DNA of 56,297 nucleotides, from contig JADJSZ010000025.1 in the NCBI GenBank assembly GCA_016711405.1, forward strand, positions 1 to 56,297, in the 5' to 3' direction. Every line of letters starts with the position of its first letter. The first letter of the stretch is position 1. Made by a program: the position numbers and the translations under genes. The stretch comes from Candidatus Hadersleviella danica. Its GTDB lineage: Bacteria; Chloroflexota; Anaerolineae; Promineifilales; Promineifilaceae. Under the pieces are notes generated by a model that was not told the origin of the DNA, did not search any database, and was given only the letters and a program-made list of their open reading frames with translations. Below are positions 49,050-56,297 of this stretch, piece by piece.

Positions 49050-49568
49050 ATGACAAACCTGCAATCCAGTGACCTTCATCGCCAGTTGGCGGCCGAACAG
49101 GGGGCCATTGATTTGGCCATTGTGACGGTGAGCGACACACGCACGGCCGAAACGGACGTCAACGGCCACTATTTGCGCGGCGAAATCACGGCCGCAGGCC
49201 ACCGCGTTGTCGCCTACCACATCATCCCCGACGAAGTGGAAGCCGTTGAAGCCGTGTTAGAAGAGTTGCTCTCTAGCACCGCCCGGCTTATCCTTTTCAA
49301 CGGTGGCACGGGCATCTCCCCCCGCGACCGCACCTATGATGCTCTAAGCCGACGGCTGGAAAAGAGCCTGCCGGGCTTTGGCGAACTGTTCCGCATGTTA
49401 AGCTACGAACAAGTGGGGGCGGCGGCGATGCTCTCCCGTGCCACGGCCGGGGTGTACCGCAACAAAGTCATCTTCTCCACACCGGGGTCGCCAGCGGCCG
49501 TGCAACTGGCATGGGAAAAGCTCATCGCCCCCGAGTTGCAACACTTGGCATGGGAGTTGGTGCGGTAA
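49050..49568 (+). CDS. moaB: MoaB/MogA-family molybdopterin protein
   Basis: 172 residues, one MoCF (MoaB/Mog) domain: LAIVTVSDTRTAETDVNG (about 23-40), VAYHIIPDEVEAVEAVLEEL, the molybdopterin-binding LILFNGGTGISPRDRTYDAL (about 80-99) and FRMLSYEQVGAAAMLSRATAG (about 116-136). It adenylates molybdopterin (MogA activity) or plays the analogous MoaB role during molybdenum-cofactor synthesis. No other moa/moe genes nearby. Confidence 0.93.
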   Translation: MTNLQSSDLHRQLAAEQGAIDLAIVTVSDTRTAETDVNGHYLRGEITAAGHRVVAYHIIPDEVEAVEAVLEELLSSTARLILFNGGTGISPRDRTYDALSRRLEKSLPGFGELFRMLSYEQVGAAAMLSRATAGVYRNKVIFSTPGSPAAVQLAWEKLIAPELQHLAWELVR

Positions 49569-49690
49569 GAAAGAAGAGAGACAAGAGAAGAGAGAAGAGA
49601 AAAGTAGTCAGTGGGAAAACAGGCTGGCTGATTAGCTGACCTGCTGACTGGCTGACAAGCTGATTAGCTGACCCGCTGACCAGCTAAATG
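49569..49690. repeat. AAGAGAG and AGCTGAY arrays
   Basis: GAAGAGAGACAAGAGAAGAG at 49570-49590, then CTGGCTGATTAGCTGACCTG-type units to 49687. No convincing answering arm. The following 190 bases to the V4R gene hold GCTACAAT (49732-49739), a possible -10, without a convincing -35. Confidence 0.65.
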
Positions 49691-49878
49691 AGAAAAAAGT
49701 CTTGTAAAAGTTTCTCTTATGGCCAATACTTGCTACAATTGCGTAGGCAAATCAGCGTGAAACAATCTTAAAGTGGCAACAATTCGAGAAGATTAGTAGA
49801 ATTGTGTCAGGTAGGGTGTTAAAGGCATCAAACACAAACCTTAGACGTGGGCAAGAATCATTGAATCAGAGGTAATAG

Positions 49879-50511
49879 ATGGACGCCATTGAAGGACAGA
49901 AGTACTTTTACCCCAACCGTTGGGCTAGAATCATCCTCACCTCGGCCGAAGAAATTGTCGGCGATAAAGGTGTGGCCGCCTTGCTAAATATGGCGGGCTT
50001 GCAAAAATATATCGGCAACTACCCCCCCGATAACATGGAAAAGGAGTTCTCCTTTACCGAAATCGGCAAGTTGCAACAGGCTTTTTGGGATATGTATGGG
50101 CCGCGTGGGGCGCGTGTATTCGCCACCCGTGCGGGACAACAATCGCTCAAAGACGGGATGACCAGTTTCGGCAGTGTGGCGCGTGCCGCCCAAGTGGCCA
50201 TGAAAATTGGCTCGATGGACAAACGCATCGAAACGGGTCTCCATTTCTTCGCCAAATTCTTTAATACGGTCAGTGACCAAGTTGTCTCGATTGACAAAGA
50301 CGATGACAATTGGTACTGGATTATCGAGCGTTGTCCGCTCTGTTGCGGCCGTACATCCGACAAACCCGTCTGCCATTTGGCGGTGGGTGTGTTGCAAGGG
50401 GCTATTCTGTGGGCCAGTGAAGGCAAACAGTACCGCATTACCCCCATTGAATGCATCGCCTGTGGCGATGGCGGGTGCCGCATCCAAATTGAAAAGAAGC
50501 CTCTGGATTAG
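49879..50511 (+). CDS. V4R-domain protein (4-vinyl reductase-like)
   Basis: 210 residues. The N-terminal 110 residues (YPNRWARIILTSAEEIVGDK, GKLQQAFWDMYGPRGARVFA) and the C-terminal half with a cysteine-rich V4R-type signature (WIIERCPLCCGRTSDKPVCH, ITPIECIACGDGGCRIQIEK). V4R domains bind small hydrophobic molecules or take part in (bacterio)chlorophyll synthesis and signalling; the Cys pattern could bind a metal. In the Chloroflexota, stand-alone V4R proteins are common and uncharacterised. Own terminator downstream. Confidence 0.8.
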   Translation: MDAIEGQKYFYPNRWARIILTSAEEIVGDKGVAALLNMAGLQKYIGNYPPDNMEKEFSFTEIGKLQQAFWDMYGPRGARVFATRAGQQSLKDGMTSFGSVARAAQVAMKIGSMDKRIETGLHFFAKFFNTVSDQVVSIDKDDDNWYWIIERCPLCCGRTSDKPVCHLAVGVLQGAILWASEGKQYRITPIECIACGDGGCRIQIEKKPLD

Positions 50512-50545
50512 TGCTTCTTCCCCTAAACCCCACGTCTTTATGCCT

Positions 50546-50575
50546 CAAAACGGCCGTCCTCACAGACGGCCGTTT
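50546..50575 (+). terminator. Intrinsic terminator made of two ACGGCCGT octamers
   Basis: AAAACGGCCGTC, loop CTCACA, GACGGCCGTTTT: a 12-bp stem with A/T flanks. The stem contains the octamer ACGGCCGT twice, once in each arm. Confidence 0.88.
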
Positions 50576-50581
50576 TGTTAT

Positions 50582-50656
50582 GTTACTTGGTTATTGGTTA
50601 TTCGTTATTAAGGGGGTTCCACTACCCAATAACCAGTAACAAATAACGAGTAACAT
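50582..50656. repeat. Inverted array of GTTATTG/GTTATTC heptamers
   Basis: TTGGTTATTGGTTATTCGTT on the left (50587-50606), CAATAACCAGTAACAAATAA on the right (50627-50646). Lies between the terminator and the stop of the MATE gene. Confidence 0.8.
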
Positions 50657-50658
50657 CC

Positions 50659-52011
50659 CTAAACGACAGCTTTCATCCAGCGGCGGGAGGAGATGCGCCA
50701 GAGGGCAAAGCCGAGTTTGGCCACCTCTTCCACCACAGACAGGGTGTACACCCAGACGACGGAGTAGCCCAAGATGAACGTGCCGACATAGGCGAGGGGC
50801 ACGCCCAAGAGCCACAGCGGCCCAATATCCATCAGCAAACCCACGCGGGTGTCGCCGCCGGGGCGGATGATGCCGATGAAGGCCATGAGGTTGGCTGATT
50901 TGATGAGCACGGCCGCGCTCATGACGCGCAACACGGCCGTCGTGTAGCTGGCCGCCTCGGCCGAAATGTTGTACAGCCCCGGAACCCAACCCGAGACAGA
51001 GAACAAAAATAACCCCAACATACAAGCCAGCCCAAACTGCAAAATGAGAAACCGCTTGGCATAGAGCATGGCTCTATCTTTTTCGCCCGCCCCTAGCCGG
51101 TTGCCAATCATGACACTGGCGGCCGAACCCATCGCAATAAAAACGATGAAGGCCAGCCGTTCGATGGTGACGGCGATGTTGATGGCGGCGATGGATTCGG
51201 TGCCGATGCGGGCGTAGAAGCCGTTGTAGAGGGTTTGCCCGACCGACCATGCGATTTCGGTGGCGATGACGGGCAAGGTGGTGAGCAAAAAGAGCTTGGC
51301 AAACGGCCGCGTGACGGCCGCCATTTGGCGCAGGTTGGCCGCCACAGGCAACCGCCAGCGGTAAATCAGCCCCACAAGGATGAGGCACTCGACCCACCGC
51401 GCCCCGGCCGTGGCAATGGCCGCGCCTTGTACGCCCAGTTCGGGGAAGCCAAATTTGCCGAAGATGAGCAGGTAGTTAAAGACGCTGTTCAAGCCCAAGG
51501 AGAAAAAGCTGACCACCAAGGGCAGGCGCACTTCTTCGATGCTCCGCAGGACGGAGCCGAAGACGACGGAAGCGGCCGTGGCCACATAGCTCCAGCCCAC
51601 CACCCGCAAATAGCTGGCACTGACGGCGATAACGGCCGTGTCGGGGGTGTACAGCCCAATAATCTGTTCGGGAAAAACGAGCGAAATGATGGCAAAGAAA
51701 ACGGCTCCGACAAAGGCCAAGACGAGGCTCATGCCCATGACGCTGTGGATTTGGGGCAAATCTTGCTTGCCCCACGCTTGGGCGCTGAAAATGGCCGCCC
51801 CACTGCCCACCCCAAAGAGAAAGAGGATTAAGAGGAAGAAGAGTTGGTCGGCCAAACCGAGGCCAGCCACGGCCGTCTCATTGAGTTGGCCAACCATGAA
51901 CACATCCACCGCCCCCAAGGAGCTTTGGATGAAATTTTGCCCCATGATGGGCAAGACAAGCGTCCACAGCCGTACCCAGAAACGGCGGTCATTGCGAAAC
52001 AAAGCTAACAT
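50659..52011 (-). CDS. MATE-family multidrug/Na+ antiporter
   Basis: 450 residues, twelve hydrophobic segments in two homologous halves. Conserved blocks: LVLPIMGQNFIQSSLGAVDV (helix 1), NETAVAGLGLADQLFFLLIL (helix 2), GSVLRSIEEVRLPLVVSFFS and FNYLLIFGKFGFPELGVQGA. The second half starts TTLPVIATEIAWSVGQTLYN. MATE proteins export cationic compounds in exchange for Na+ or H+. It lacks a partner gene. The upstream side (52012-52066) has GGATTGC/GGAATGC repeats directly before the ATG. Confidence 0.92.
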   Translation of the reverse strand: MLALFRNDRRFWVRLWTLVLPIMGQNFIQSSLGAVDVFMVGQLNETAVAGLGLADQLFFLLILFLFGVGSGAAIFSAQAWGKQDLPQIHSVMGMSLVLAFVGAVFFAIISLVFPEQIIGLYTPDTAVIAVSASYLRVVGWSYVATAASVVFGSVLRSIEEVRLPLVVSFFSLGLNSVFNYLLIFGKFGFPELGVQGAAIATAGARWVECLILVGLIYRWRLPVAANLRQMAAVTRPFAKLFLLTTLPVIATEIAWSVGQTLYNGFYARIGTESIAAINIAVTIERLAFIVFIAMGSAASVMIGNRLGAGEKDRAMLYAKRFLILQFGLACMLGLFLFSVSGWVPGLYNISAEAASYTTAVLRVMSAAVLIKSANLMAFIGIIRPGGDTRVGLLMDIGPLWLLGVPLAYVGTFILGYSVVWVYTLSVVEEVAKLGFALWRISSRRWMKAVV

Positions 52012-52370
52012 GGAAGGATTGCGGAAGGGGGAATGCGGATTGCGGAATGGGGAATTGCGGCCTTAGCTGACAGGCTTATGGCTTACAGCTTATGGCAAAA
52101 AAAAGCCCCGCCAAACCGTGTGGCCTCTGTGATTGAACCTGTCAATCGCAGGTGGGGAAATAACCGAGCGGAGTTTGCCTAGCCGAAGCTACTACTTATC
52201 CACACGCAGTCAATCCCCTGAGTGTAACCATTGGCTCAAGACGAAAGAACCAGCACCTGTTTGGTAGGGCGACCGATATGGTAACACAGCCCAAGGGCTG
52301 GGGGTAGCTTTTTTATGCAGTTCATTGCTCCCGTGGGTGTAAAAGCAACTTCTGTGACAATGCACAGGTA
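52012..52370. other. Gene-free 360-base region, possible structured RNA on the minus strand
   Basis: It begins with GGATTGCGG repeats (52014-52065). Reading the minus strand from about 52340 to 52090, several short hairpins can form (CAGCCCTTGGGCTG near 52288-52301; CCTGCGATTGA/TCAATCACAGAGG near 52122-52152). It ends GGCGGGGC and eight T's (near 52098-52112). I could not match it to tRNA, tmRNA, RNase P, SRP or any riboswitch I know. No protein is supported. Confidence 0.3.
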
Positions 52371-52652
52371 ATGACAGAGAAGCTAGAAGTAATTGTAGAG
52401 GAGCTAGAAGTAGAGTAGAAGTAATTAAAGGAGTTAGAAGTAATTGTAGAGAAGCTAGAAGTAATTGTAAAGGAGCTAGAAGTAATTGTAAAGGAGCTAG
52501 AAGTAATCGTAGAGAAGCTAGAAGTAATCGTAGAAAAGTTAGAAGTAATCATAGAAAAGCTAGAAGTAATCGTAAAGGAGCAAAGAGTAACAATATTTCC
52601 AATTATTTTTATAAAAATGGAAAGTACAATTATGATGCAAATAAAAGTTTAG
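52371..52652 (+). CDS. Heptad-repeat coiled-coil peptide encoded by a 21-bp minisatellite
   Basis: From ATG 52371 a 21-base unit encodes the heptad E-K/E-L-E-V-I-V about ten times, to IVKEQRVTIF near 52600 and a stop at 52650. The ideal a/d hydrophobic pattern predicts a stable coiled coil. One irregular block (52413-52430) with a net loss of bases introduces TAG and TAA, so the first two heptads are cut off. It could be a sequencing slip, or the region may not be translated. The DNA is AT-rich, very unlike its neighbours. The minus strand is also open for 76 codons (Ser/Thr-rich) but shows no sensible start context. No Shine-Dalgarno was seen before 52371. Confidence 0.45.
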
Positions 52653-52899
52653 CTCTTCTGATTTATATGTGATTAATAACAATGTATTATTTCAACTAAA
52701 GAGAAAATACCTAAAATATTTTATTGACCTTCGATTAGAATAGGGAGAGATTCTTTATTTTGAGATGGTTTCGCAACAGAATGACGGTCTTGGACAGAGT
52801 TGTTTTTGTTCGCTTGCTCCTGTGATTTGGTATACTTCCCCGCAATCTCCCAATCTGTAAATCGCCCGATACCCACTCCCCAATACAGGAGAAAACCTG
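52653..52899. other. AT-rich gap before the FAD oxidase gene
   Basis: The low-GC stretch continues to about 52760, then returns to normal composition. TTGACCTTCGATTAGAATAG near 52724-52743 could include promoter elements. ATACAGGAGAAAACCTG just before the next gene holds the AGGAG ribosome-binding site. Confidence 0.4.
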
Positions 52900-54264
52900 A
52901 TGACAAACTGGCACGCGCTTTCCCAACAGTTTCCCGCTGACCGCTTTTCGTTGACCGAGGCGGATAGGCAATTGCACGCCCAAGACCAATCTTCCCACGC
53001 CGCCCATCTGCCCGATGCGGTGGTTTGGCCAGTAACCACGGCCGAGGTGAGTGCCATTTTGCGCTGGGCCAGCGACCAGCGCGTGCCTGTGGTGGGCTGG
53101 GGGGCGGGGAGCAGTTTGGAGGGCAATCCCATCCCTGTGCAGGGGGGATTGGTGGTGGATTTTGGGCGGATGAATGGGATGACGGCCGTGTATGACCAAG
53201 ATTTCCAAGTCGTGGTTCAGCCGGGCATCCTCTACAAAGACATGAACAAGAGCCTCGCCCAATACGGCCTCTTTTTTGCGCCCGACCCCGGCGCCAACGC
53301 CAGCATCGGCGGGATGATCGCCAACAACGCGGCCGGCAGTCGCACGGTTAAATATGGGGCCACGCGGGACAATGTGTTGGCACTGGAGGTCGTTTTGGCC
53401 AGCGGCGAAATCATTCGCACAGGCTCCCGCTCGGTCAAGCAGTCGGCCGGGTACGATTTGACCCACTTGTTCACAGGTTCGGAGGGCACACTCGGCCTCA
53501 TCACCGAAGCGACACTGAAGTTGGCTCCCTTGCCGCAACATTTTAGTGCGGTGGTGGCGGCGTTCCCCAGCACCAAGCACGCGGCCGAGGCGGTCTTTGG
53601 CATCATGGGCAGTGGGCTTGGCCCGGCCGCGCTGGAACTGCTCGATGAGACCTCGATTGGGGTGTTGTGTAGCGATGGGGATTTCGATTTTGCCATCGCC
53701 CCCAACTTGTTTATGGAGTTTCATGGGGCGAGCGAGGCGAGTTTGGGGGAAGAGTTGTTGTTGGTGGAAGAAATTTGCCGCGATTGTGGCGCCATCCGCT
53801 ACCAAACGGGGCTGGGGGTGGAATCGCGCAACAAGTTGTGGGAGGCGCGGCACAGGTTGTTTGAGGTGTTTATTCGCCGCTTCCCCGGCCATGCGTGGTT
53901 GCTGACCGATGTAGCCGTGCCGATTTCGCAATACCCTGTGTTGGTCGCATACACCTCAGAGCAGATTGAGCGGTTGGGGCTGGCTTGTGGGATTATTGGC
54001 CATGCGGGGGATGGGAATATGCACACGGCCGCTTTTTTCCCCCGCGAAGACACGACGGGTTGGCAACGCGGCCAAGAATTAAACGATTTGGTGGTGGCCA
54101 AGGCGATTGCGTTGGGTGGCACTTGCACGGGCGAGCATGGGGTGGGCATTGGCAAGCAAAAGTACATGGTGCAGGAGCATGGGGAAGCGGCCGTGCAACT
54201 CATGCGCCAAATCAAGGCGACATTTGACCCGCTGAATATCCTGAACCCCGGCAAGGTGGTTTAG
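52900..54264 (+). CDS. FAD-linked oxidase, GlcD/D-lactate dehydrogenase type
   Basis: 454 residues. The N-terminal FAD-binding-4 (PCMH) domain has VVGWGAGSSLEGNPIPVQGG (about 64-83), FAPDPGANASIGGMIANNAA (about 126-145) and GYDLTHLFTGSEGTLGLITE (about 189-208). The C-terminal cap domain ends with IIGHAGDGNMHTAAFFP (catalytic metal/His region), LGGTCTGEHGVGIGKQKYM and FDPLNILNPGKV. It oxidises a 2-hydroxy acid such as glycolate or D-lactate, with FAD. A single chain without GlcE/GlcF or a C-terminal Fe-S part, so D-lactate dehydrogenase is somewhat more likely. AGGAG lies 9 bases before ATG 52900. Confidence 0.92.
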   Translation: MTNWHALSQQFPADRFSLTEADRQLHAQDQSSHAAHLPDAVVWPVTTAEVSAILRWASDQRVPVVGWGAGSSLEGNPIPVQGGLVVDFGRMNGMTAVYDQDFQVVVQPGILYKDMNKSLAQYGLFFAPDPGANASIGGMIANNAAGSRTVKYGATRDNVLALEVVLASGEIIRTGSRSVKQSAGYDLTHLFTGSEGTLGLITEATLKLAPLPQHFSAVVAAFPSTKHAAEAVFGIMGSGLGPAALELLDETSIGVLCSDGDFDFAIAPNLFMEFHGASEASLGEELLLVEEICRDCGAIRYQTGLGVESRNKLWEARHRLFEVFIRRFPGHAWLLTDVAVPISQYPVLVAYTSEQIERLGLACGIIGHAGDGNMHTAAFFPREDTTGWQRGQELNDLVVAKAIALGGTCTGEHGVGIGKQKYMVQEHGEAAVQLMRQIKATFDPLNILNPGKVV

Positions 54265-54398
54265 GGTGTTACGGAGTTACCGTTATTGGTTGGGGGTTAT
54301 CTGGGTGGGTTAGCTTTTGCGTTACTTTGCCCTTCACGAATGCGGTAAACCCCAATAACGGCCGATTTTTACCGCTAACGAATAACGCCCCTTCTATT
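54265..54398. repeat. Dispersed GTTATTG/AATAACG units
   Basis: CGTTATTGGTTGGGGGTTAT on the left (54282-54301), CCAATAACGGCCG and CTAACGAATAACGCCCC on the right (54351-54390), ending near the next ATG. A degraded member of the GTTATTC family. Confidence 0.6.
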
Positions 54399-55124
54399 AT
54401 GTCTTTTTCTGCTTTGCAACAATCCATGCGCCATTTGGTGGATGAGTGGTCGGCGGCCGATGCGATGGTCGCTTATTATGCGTTTCACCACGGGGCGGAT
54501 AAGACGTATCTCGTCACCAGCCCGCCAGCGGCCGAGCGGGCCGAGGGGTTTGTGACGATTTCGCGGACGGGGATTGATTTGTTTCGGCCGTTGCTGACGA
54601 TGCGCTTGCCCATCCACGATTTGGCGCAGAGCCGAGAGTTGCTGATGCAGGCGCTCCCACCGGGGCAGGAGGCGTTTGCGGCCGTGCCCGAATCCCATCT
54701 ACCCCTTGTTCGCGCCCTGTGCGAGATACAAAGCGAGGAGCCGCTCAATCTCTATGCGTTGCCCGCCGAGCGGTTTAAGCCGCTCATCAATGTGTTGGTG
54801 ACGCGGGAGGATGAGCATGAGATGCCCCGTTTTGTGGTGAAGCAGGTGGTGAATGGGCAACGGACGGCCGTGGCGGCGGCGGGGCTGAACTGGCTTTCGC
54901 CTCGTTTTGGGGAGATTGCGGTGCGAACGCGGCCAGAGTATCGGCAGAAGGGGTTCGGCCGTGGGGTGGTGGCGACGCTGGCGGAGTATTTGTTGGCGCA
55001 CGGCCGTGTGCCGCTCTATGCGGTGAATCCGAGCAATGCGCCTTCGATTTATTTGGCGGAGAGTTTGGGGTTTGTGGATACGGCCGTGCGGGAGTGGATG
55101 TTGGAGGTGCGGATGCGGGGATAG
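54399..55124 (+). CDS. GNAT-family N-acetyltransferase
   Basis: 241 residues from ATG 54399; an earlier in-frame ATG at 54327 would translate repeat DNA. The first 140 residues form an uncharacterised domain (RHLVDEWSAADAMVAYYAFH, LPPGQEAFAAVPESHLPLVR). The C-terminal GNAT domain has AAAGLNWLSPRFGEIAVRTR, the acetyl-CoA loop RQKGFGRGVVATLAEYLL (about 193-210) and VNPSNAPSIYLAESLGFVD. The layout resembles the GNAT protein at 9466 (two domains). Substrate unknown. Confidence 0.8.
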   Translation: MSFSALQQSMRHLVDEWSAADAMVAYYAFHHGADKTYLVTSPPAAERAEGFVTISRTGIDLFRPLLTMRLPIHDLAQSRELLMQALPPGQEAFAAVPESHLPLVRALCEIQSEEPLNLYALPAERFKPLINVLVTREDEHEMPRFVVKQVVNGQRTAVAAAGLNWLSPRFGEIAVRTRPEYRQKGFGRGVVATLAEYLLAHGRVPLYAVNPSNAPSIYLAESLGFVDTAVREWMLEVRMRG

Positions 55125-55183
55125 GTGATTGCATCCTACCCCAGTCATTTGTCATGTCATTTGTTCCCATGGGATGAGGCTAC

Positions 55184-55402
55184 ATGATGATAGCTGACCA
55201 ACAATTGCTAGAACGGATTACCAACAATCCACACATCATAATGGGCAAGCCCATTATCCGTGGAACGCGGCTGACCGTGGCATACATTTTGGGGTTATTT
55301 GCTCATAGTGCAACCCACGATGAAATTTTGGAGGAGTACAAGGGATTGGCCGCGGAAGGTTTAGGAGCCTGTCGGTTGGTAGCTCAATCCCATTGTTTGT
55401 GA
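55184..55402 (+). CDS. DUF433 antitoxin-like protein, C-terminus probably frameshifted
   Basis: 72 residues. LLERITNNPHIIMGKPIIRG (about 8-27) and TRLTVAYILGLFAHSATHDEILEEYKGL (about 28-55) are the DUF433 signature, a small winged/helical DNA-binding domain usually paired with a DUF5615 PIN-like toxin. Relatives end with a helix like LTxEDIxACLxYA; here the frame reads LAAEGLGACRLVAQSHCL and stops, so an indel near 55360 is likely. No toxin gene of the usual kind follows; HicAB comes next instead. Confidence 0.72.
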   Translation: MMIADQQLLERITNNPHIIMGKPIIRGTRLTVAYILGLFAHSATHDEILEEYKGLAAEGLGACRLVAQSHCL

Positions 55403-55430
55403 TAGCGAAATTTGCTATCATGCTCTACAC

Positions 55431-55685
55431 ATGAACACACGTCATCAAAAAACGCTGGAGGCCATCTTTAGAACCCCTGTTCCTGCTAATTTGGAGTGGA
55501 AACAGATTGAAGCTCTTTTCTTAGCGGTTGGTGCTCAACTGATTGAGGGGCGTGGTTCGCGGGTGCGATTTGAGTTAAATGGCGTGGTAGCGACATTTCA
55601 TCGGCCTCATCCGCAAAAAGAGGCCAAACCGTATCAGGTGCGAGATGCACGCCGATTTTTAGAGCAAGTGGGGATAACACCATGA
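55431..55685 (+). CDS. hicA: HicA toxin
   Basis: 84 residues, a dsRBD-like fold. LFLAVGAQLIEGRGSRVRFE (about 29-48) and ATFHRPHPQKEAKPYQVRDA (about 54-73), with the catalytic His in FHRPHP. HicA is an mRNA endonuclease that halts translation until HicB neutralises it. Its stop overlaps the start of hicB by four bases. The start follows TGCTCTACAC without a clear Shine-Dalgarno. Confidence 0.88.
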   Translation: MNTRHQKTLEAIFRTPVPANLEWKQIEALFLAVGAQLIEGRGSRVRFELNGVVATFHRPHPQKEAKPYQVRDARRFLEQVGITP

Positions 55686-56016
55686 ACACAATGACCTACA
55701 AGGGGTATGCGGCTCAAATAGCTTATAGCGATGAGGATGGATGCTTTATCGGCCACATTGCGGGGATTCGAGATGTGGTGGGGTTTCATGGGGAGTCGGT
55801 GCGGGAGTTGCGGGAGGCGTTTGAAGAGGCCGTGGAGGATTATTTGGAGACGTGTGCCCGCTTAAATCGTTCGCCGCAGAAGCCGTATTCGGGCAAAATT
55901 GATGTTGCGTGTGCCGCCTGAAATTCATGCGGCCGTGGCGGTGGCGGCCGAGGGTGAGTGGGCAGAGTATCAACCAATGGGCGGCCGAGCGGTTGGCGGA
56001 GGTGACACGGCCGTAG
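55682..56016 (+). CDS. hicB: HicB antitoxin, two small frameshifts near the end
   Basis: About 111 residues. TYKGYAAQIAYSDEDGCFIG, then HIAGIRDVVGFHGESVRELR and EAFEEAVEDYLETCA are the HicB RNase-H-like part that masks HicA. Indels near 55905 and 55955 disrupt the C-terminus, which naturally reads LRVPPEIHAAVAVAAE and SINQWAAERLAEVTRP before TAG at 56014-56016: a ribbon-helix-helix DNA-binding domain that represses the operon. Overlaps hicA by four bases. Confidence 0.85.
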
Positions 56017-56099
56017 GATGCAAGGGCACGGCGCCCAAACAACCTGCCCTCCCTGCTAACTTCCTGCTATAATGCCCCGCATAAACGCAAGGTGATGTG

Positions 56100-56297
56100 A
56101 TGAATACAGCAACCTTAACCATCCCCAACCTACAAGTAGAGCTGGCGGTGGAGCAACCGATTACGGCCGCTCGCCAATTGCCTGCGGGTGATAGAGTTAA
56201 GCTGGCGTATGCGTTGGTGGAGAGCGATTTGGAGGTGGAGCTAACCCAACTGATTGCGGGATTGTATAGCCAACCGCCCGTGGATGAGATTTCTGAT
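56100..56297 (+). CDS. Antitoxin-like small protein, cut by the window end
   Basis: From ATG 56100 (after AAGGTGATGTG) 66 codons stay open to the end of the window: MNTATLTIPNLQVELAVEQP, then AARQLPAGDRVKLAYALVES and a further helix. The IxxARQLPxxxRxKLxxAL pattern recalls the short antitoxins that accompany PIN-domain toxins. It lies 84 bases after hicB, so this may be a second toxin-antitoxin pair. Confidence 0.45.
   Translation, partial: MNTATLTIPNLQVELAVEQPITAARQLPAGDRVKLAYALVESDLEVELTQLIAGLYSQPPVDEISD

Noticed and set aside
52100..52160. tRNA or tmRNA 3' end suggested by GGTTCAATC
   Set aside because: The flanking bases do not pair into a T-arm or acceptor stem.
52322..52552. Minus-strand Ser/Thr-rich reading frame as a gene
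   Set aside because: It is the complement of the heptad repeat; no sensible start context, and the plus-strand frame gives a far more meaningful pattern.
52377..52580. Regular 21-base repeats as a CRISPR array
   Set aside because: Units are contiguous, without unique spacers, and they code for heptads; no cas genes nearby.

Overview
The window looks like a chromosomal segment of a GC-rich, probably filamentous or mat-type member of the Chloroflexota (Anaerolineae-like). This is inferred from several things together: a BTAD/AAA/TPR regulator, a DnaD-like plus DnaC-like helicase-loading pair, a V4R-domain protein, CIRCE-controlled groESL, many long secreted proteins with Thr/Pro linkers and an aromatic-LPLV tail, and an extreme excess of the palindrome ACGGCCGT. 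No rRNA, tRNA, CRISPR array, prophage or conjugative element was recognised. The sequence behaves like a draft assembly. Many clearly real genes are split by one-base indels in homopolymers, and three G-run/C-run blocks (about 29.78, 34.2 and 37.2 kb) look artificial. The first 3 kb is especially broken.

Layout. 0-3 kb: fragments of a two-FHA-domain protein, an unknown conserved protein, and an APH(3')-like aminoglycoside kinase. 3-21.3 kb (minus strand): lipoprotein, DinB-like protein, a parallel-beta-helix/Calx-beta surface protein, an AAC(3)-I-like acetyltransferase, ComB, GNAT, a secreted DJ-1+ThuA fusion, a roughly 2000-residue fibronectin-type-III secreted protein, globin, membrane protein, methyltransferase. 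21.5-29.7 kb (plus): BTAD regulator, a TIGR01777 epimerase next to a photolyase, a Prx-like2 protein with an in-frame TGA exactly at the first position of its CxxC motif (selenocysteine candidate), an isolated 57-residue peptide gene resembling a lasso/RRE-type RiPP precursor with its own consensus promoter and terminator, and an o-succinylbenzoate synthase-like enzyme. 29.9-37 kb: YqaA-like membrane protein, a secreted beta-helix protein with a Thr/Pro linker, acyl carrier protein, tandem DnaC-like ATPase plus DnaD-like partner, YdcF. 37-50.5 kb: Fe-S uracil-DNA glycosylase, methionine aminopeptidase, SpoIIE phosphatase, P-loop protein, TPR protein, lipoprotein, groES-groEL, uvrA (first P-loop missing), VanY-like carboxypeptidase, MoaB, V4R protein. 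50.6-56.3 kb: MATE exporter, an AT-rich heptad-repeat minisatellite, FAD-linked oxidase, GNAT, then a toxin-antitoxin cluster (DUF433, HicAB and the start of another antitoxin-like gene).

Most intergenic spaces carry short direct repeats of about 7 nt (GTTATTS, AGCTGAY, GGTTAGT, AAGGTGA, AGATAG and others). They form a left arm answered by its reverse complement on the right, often ending right at a start codon that has no Shine-Dalgarno sequence. With two REP-like palindromes and a 143-bp MITE-like element, they make the intergenic space unusually repeat-structured. The strongest leads are the selenoprotein candidate, the RiPP-like peptide, the heptamer inverted arrays, the heptad minisatellite and the shared C-terminal LPLV tail.
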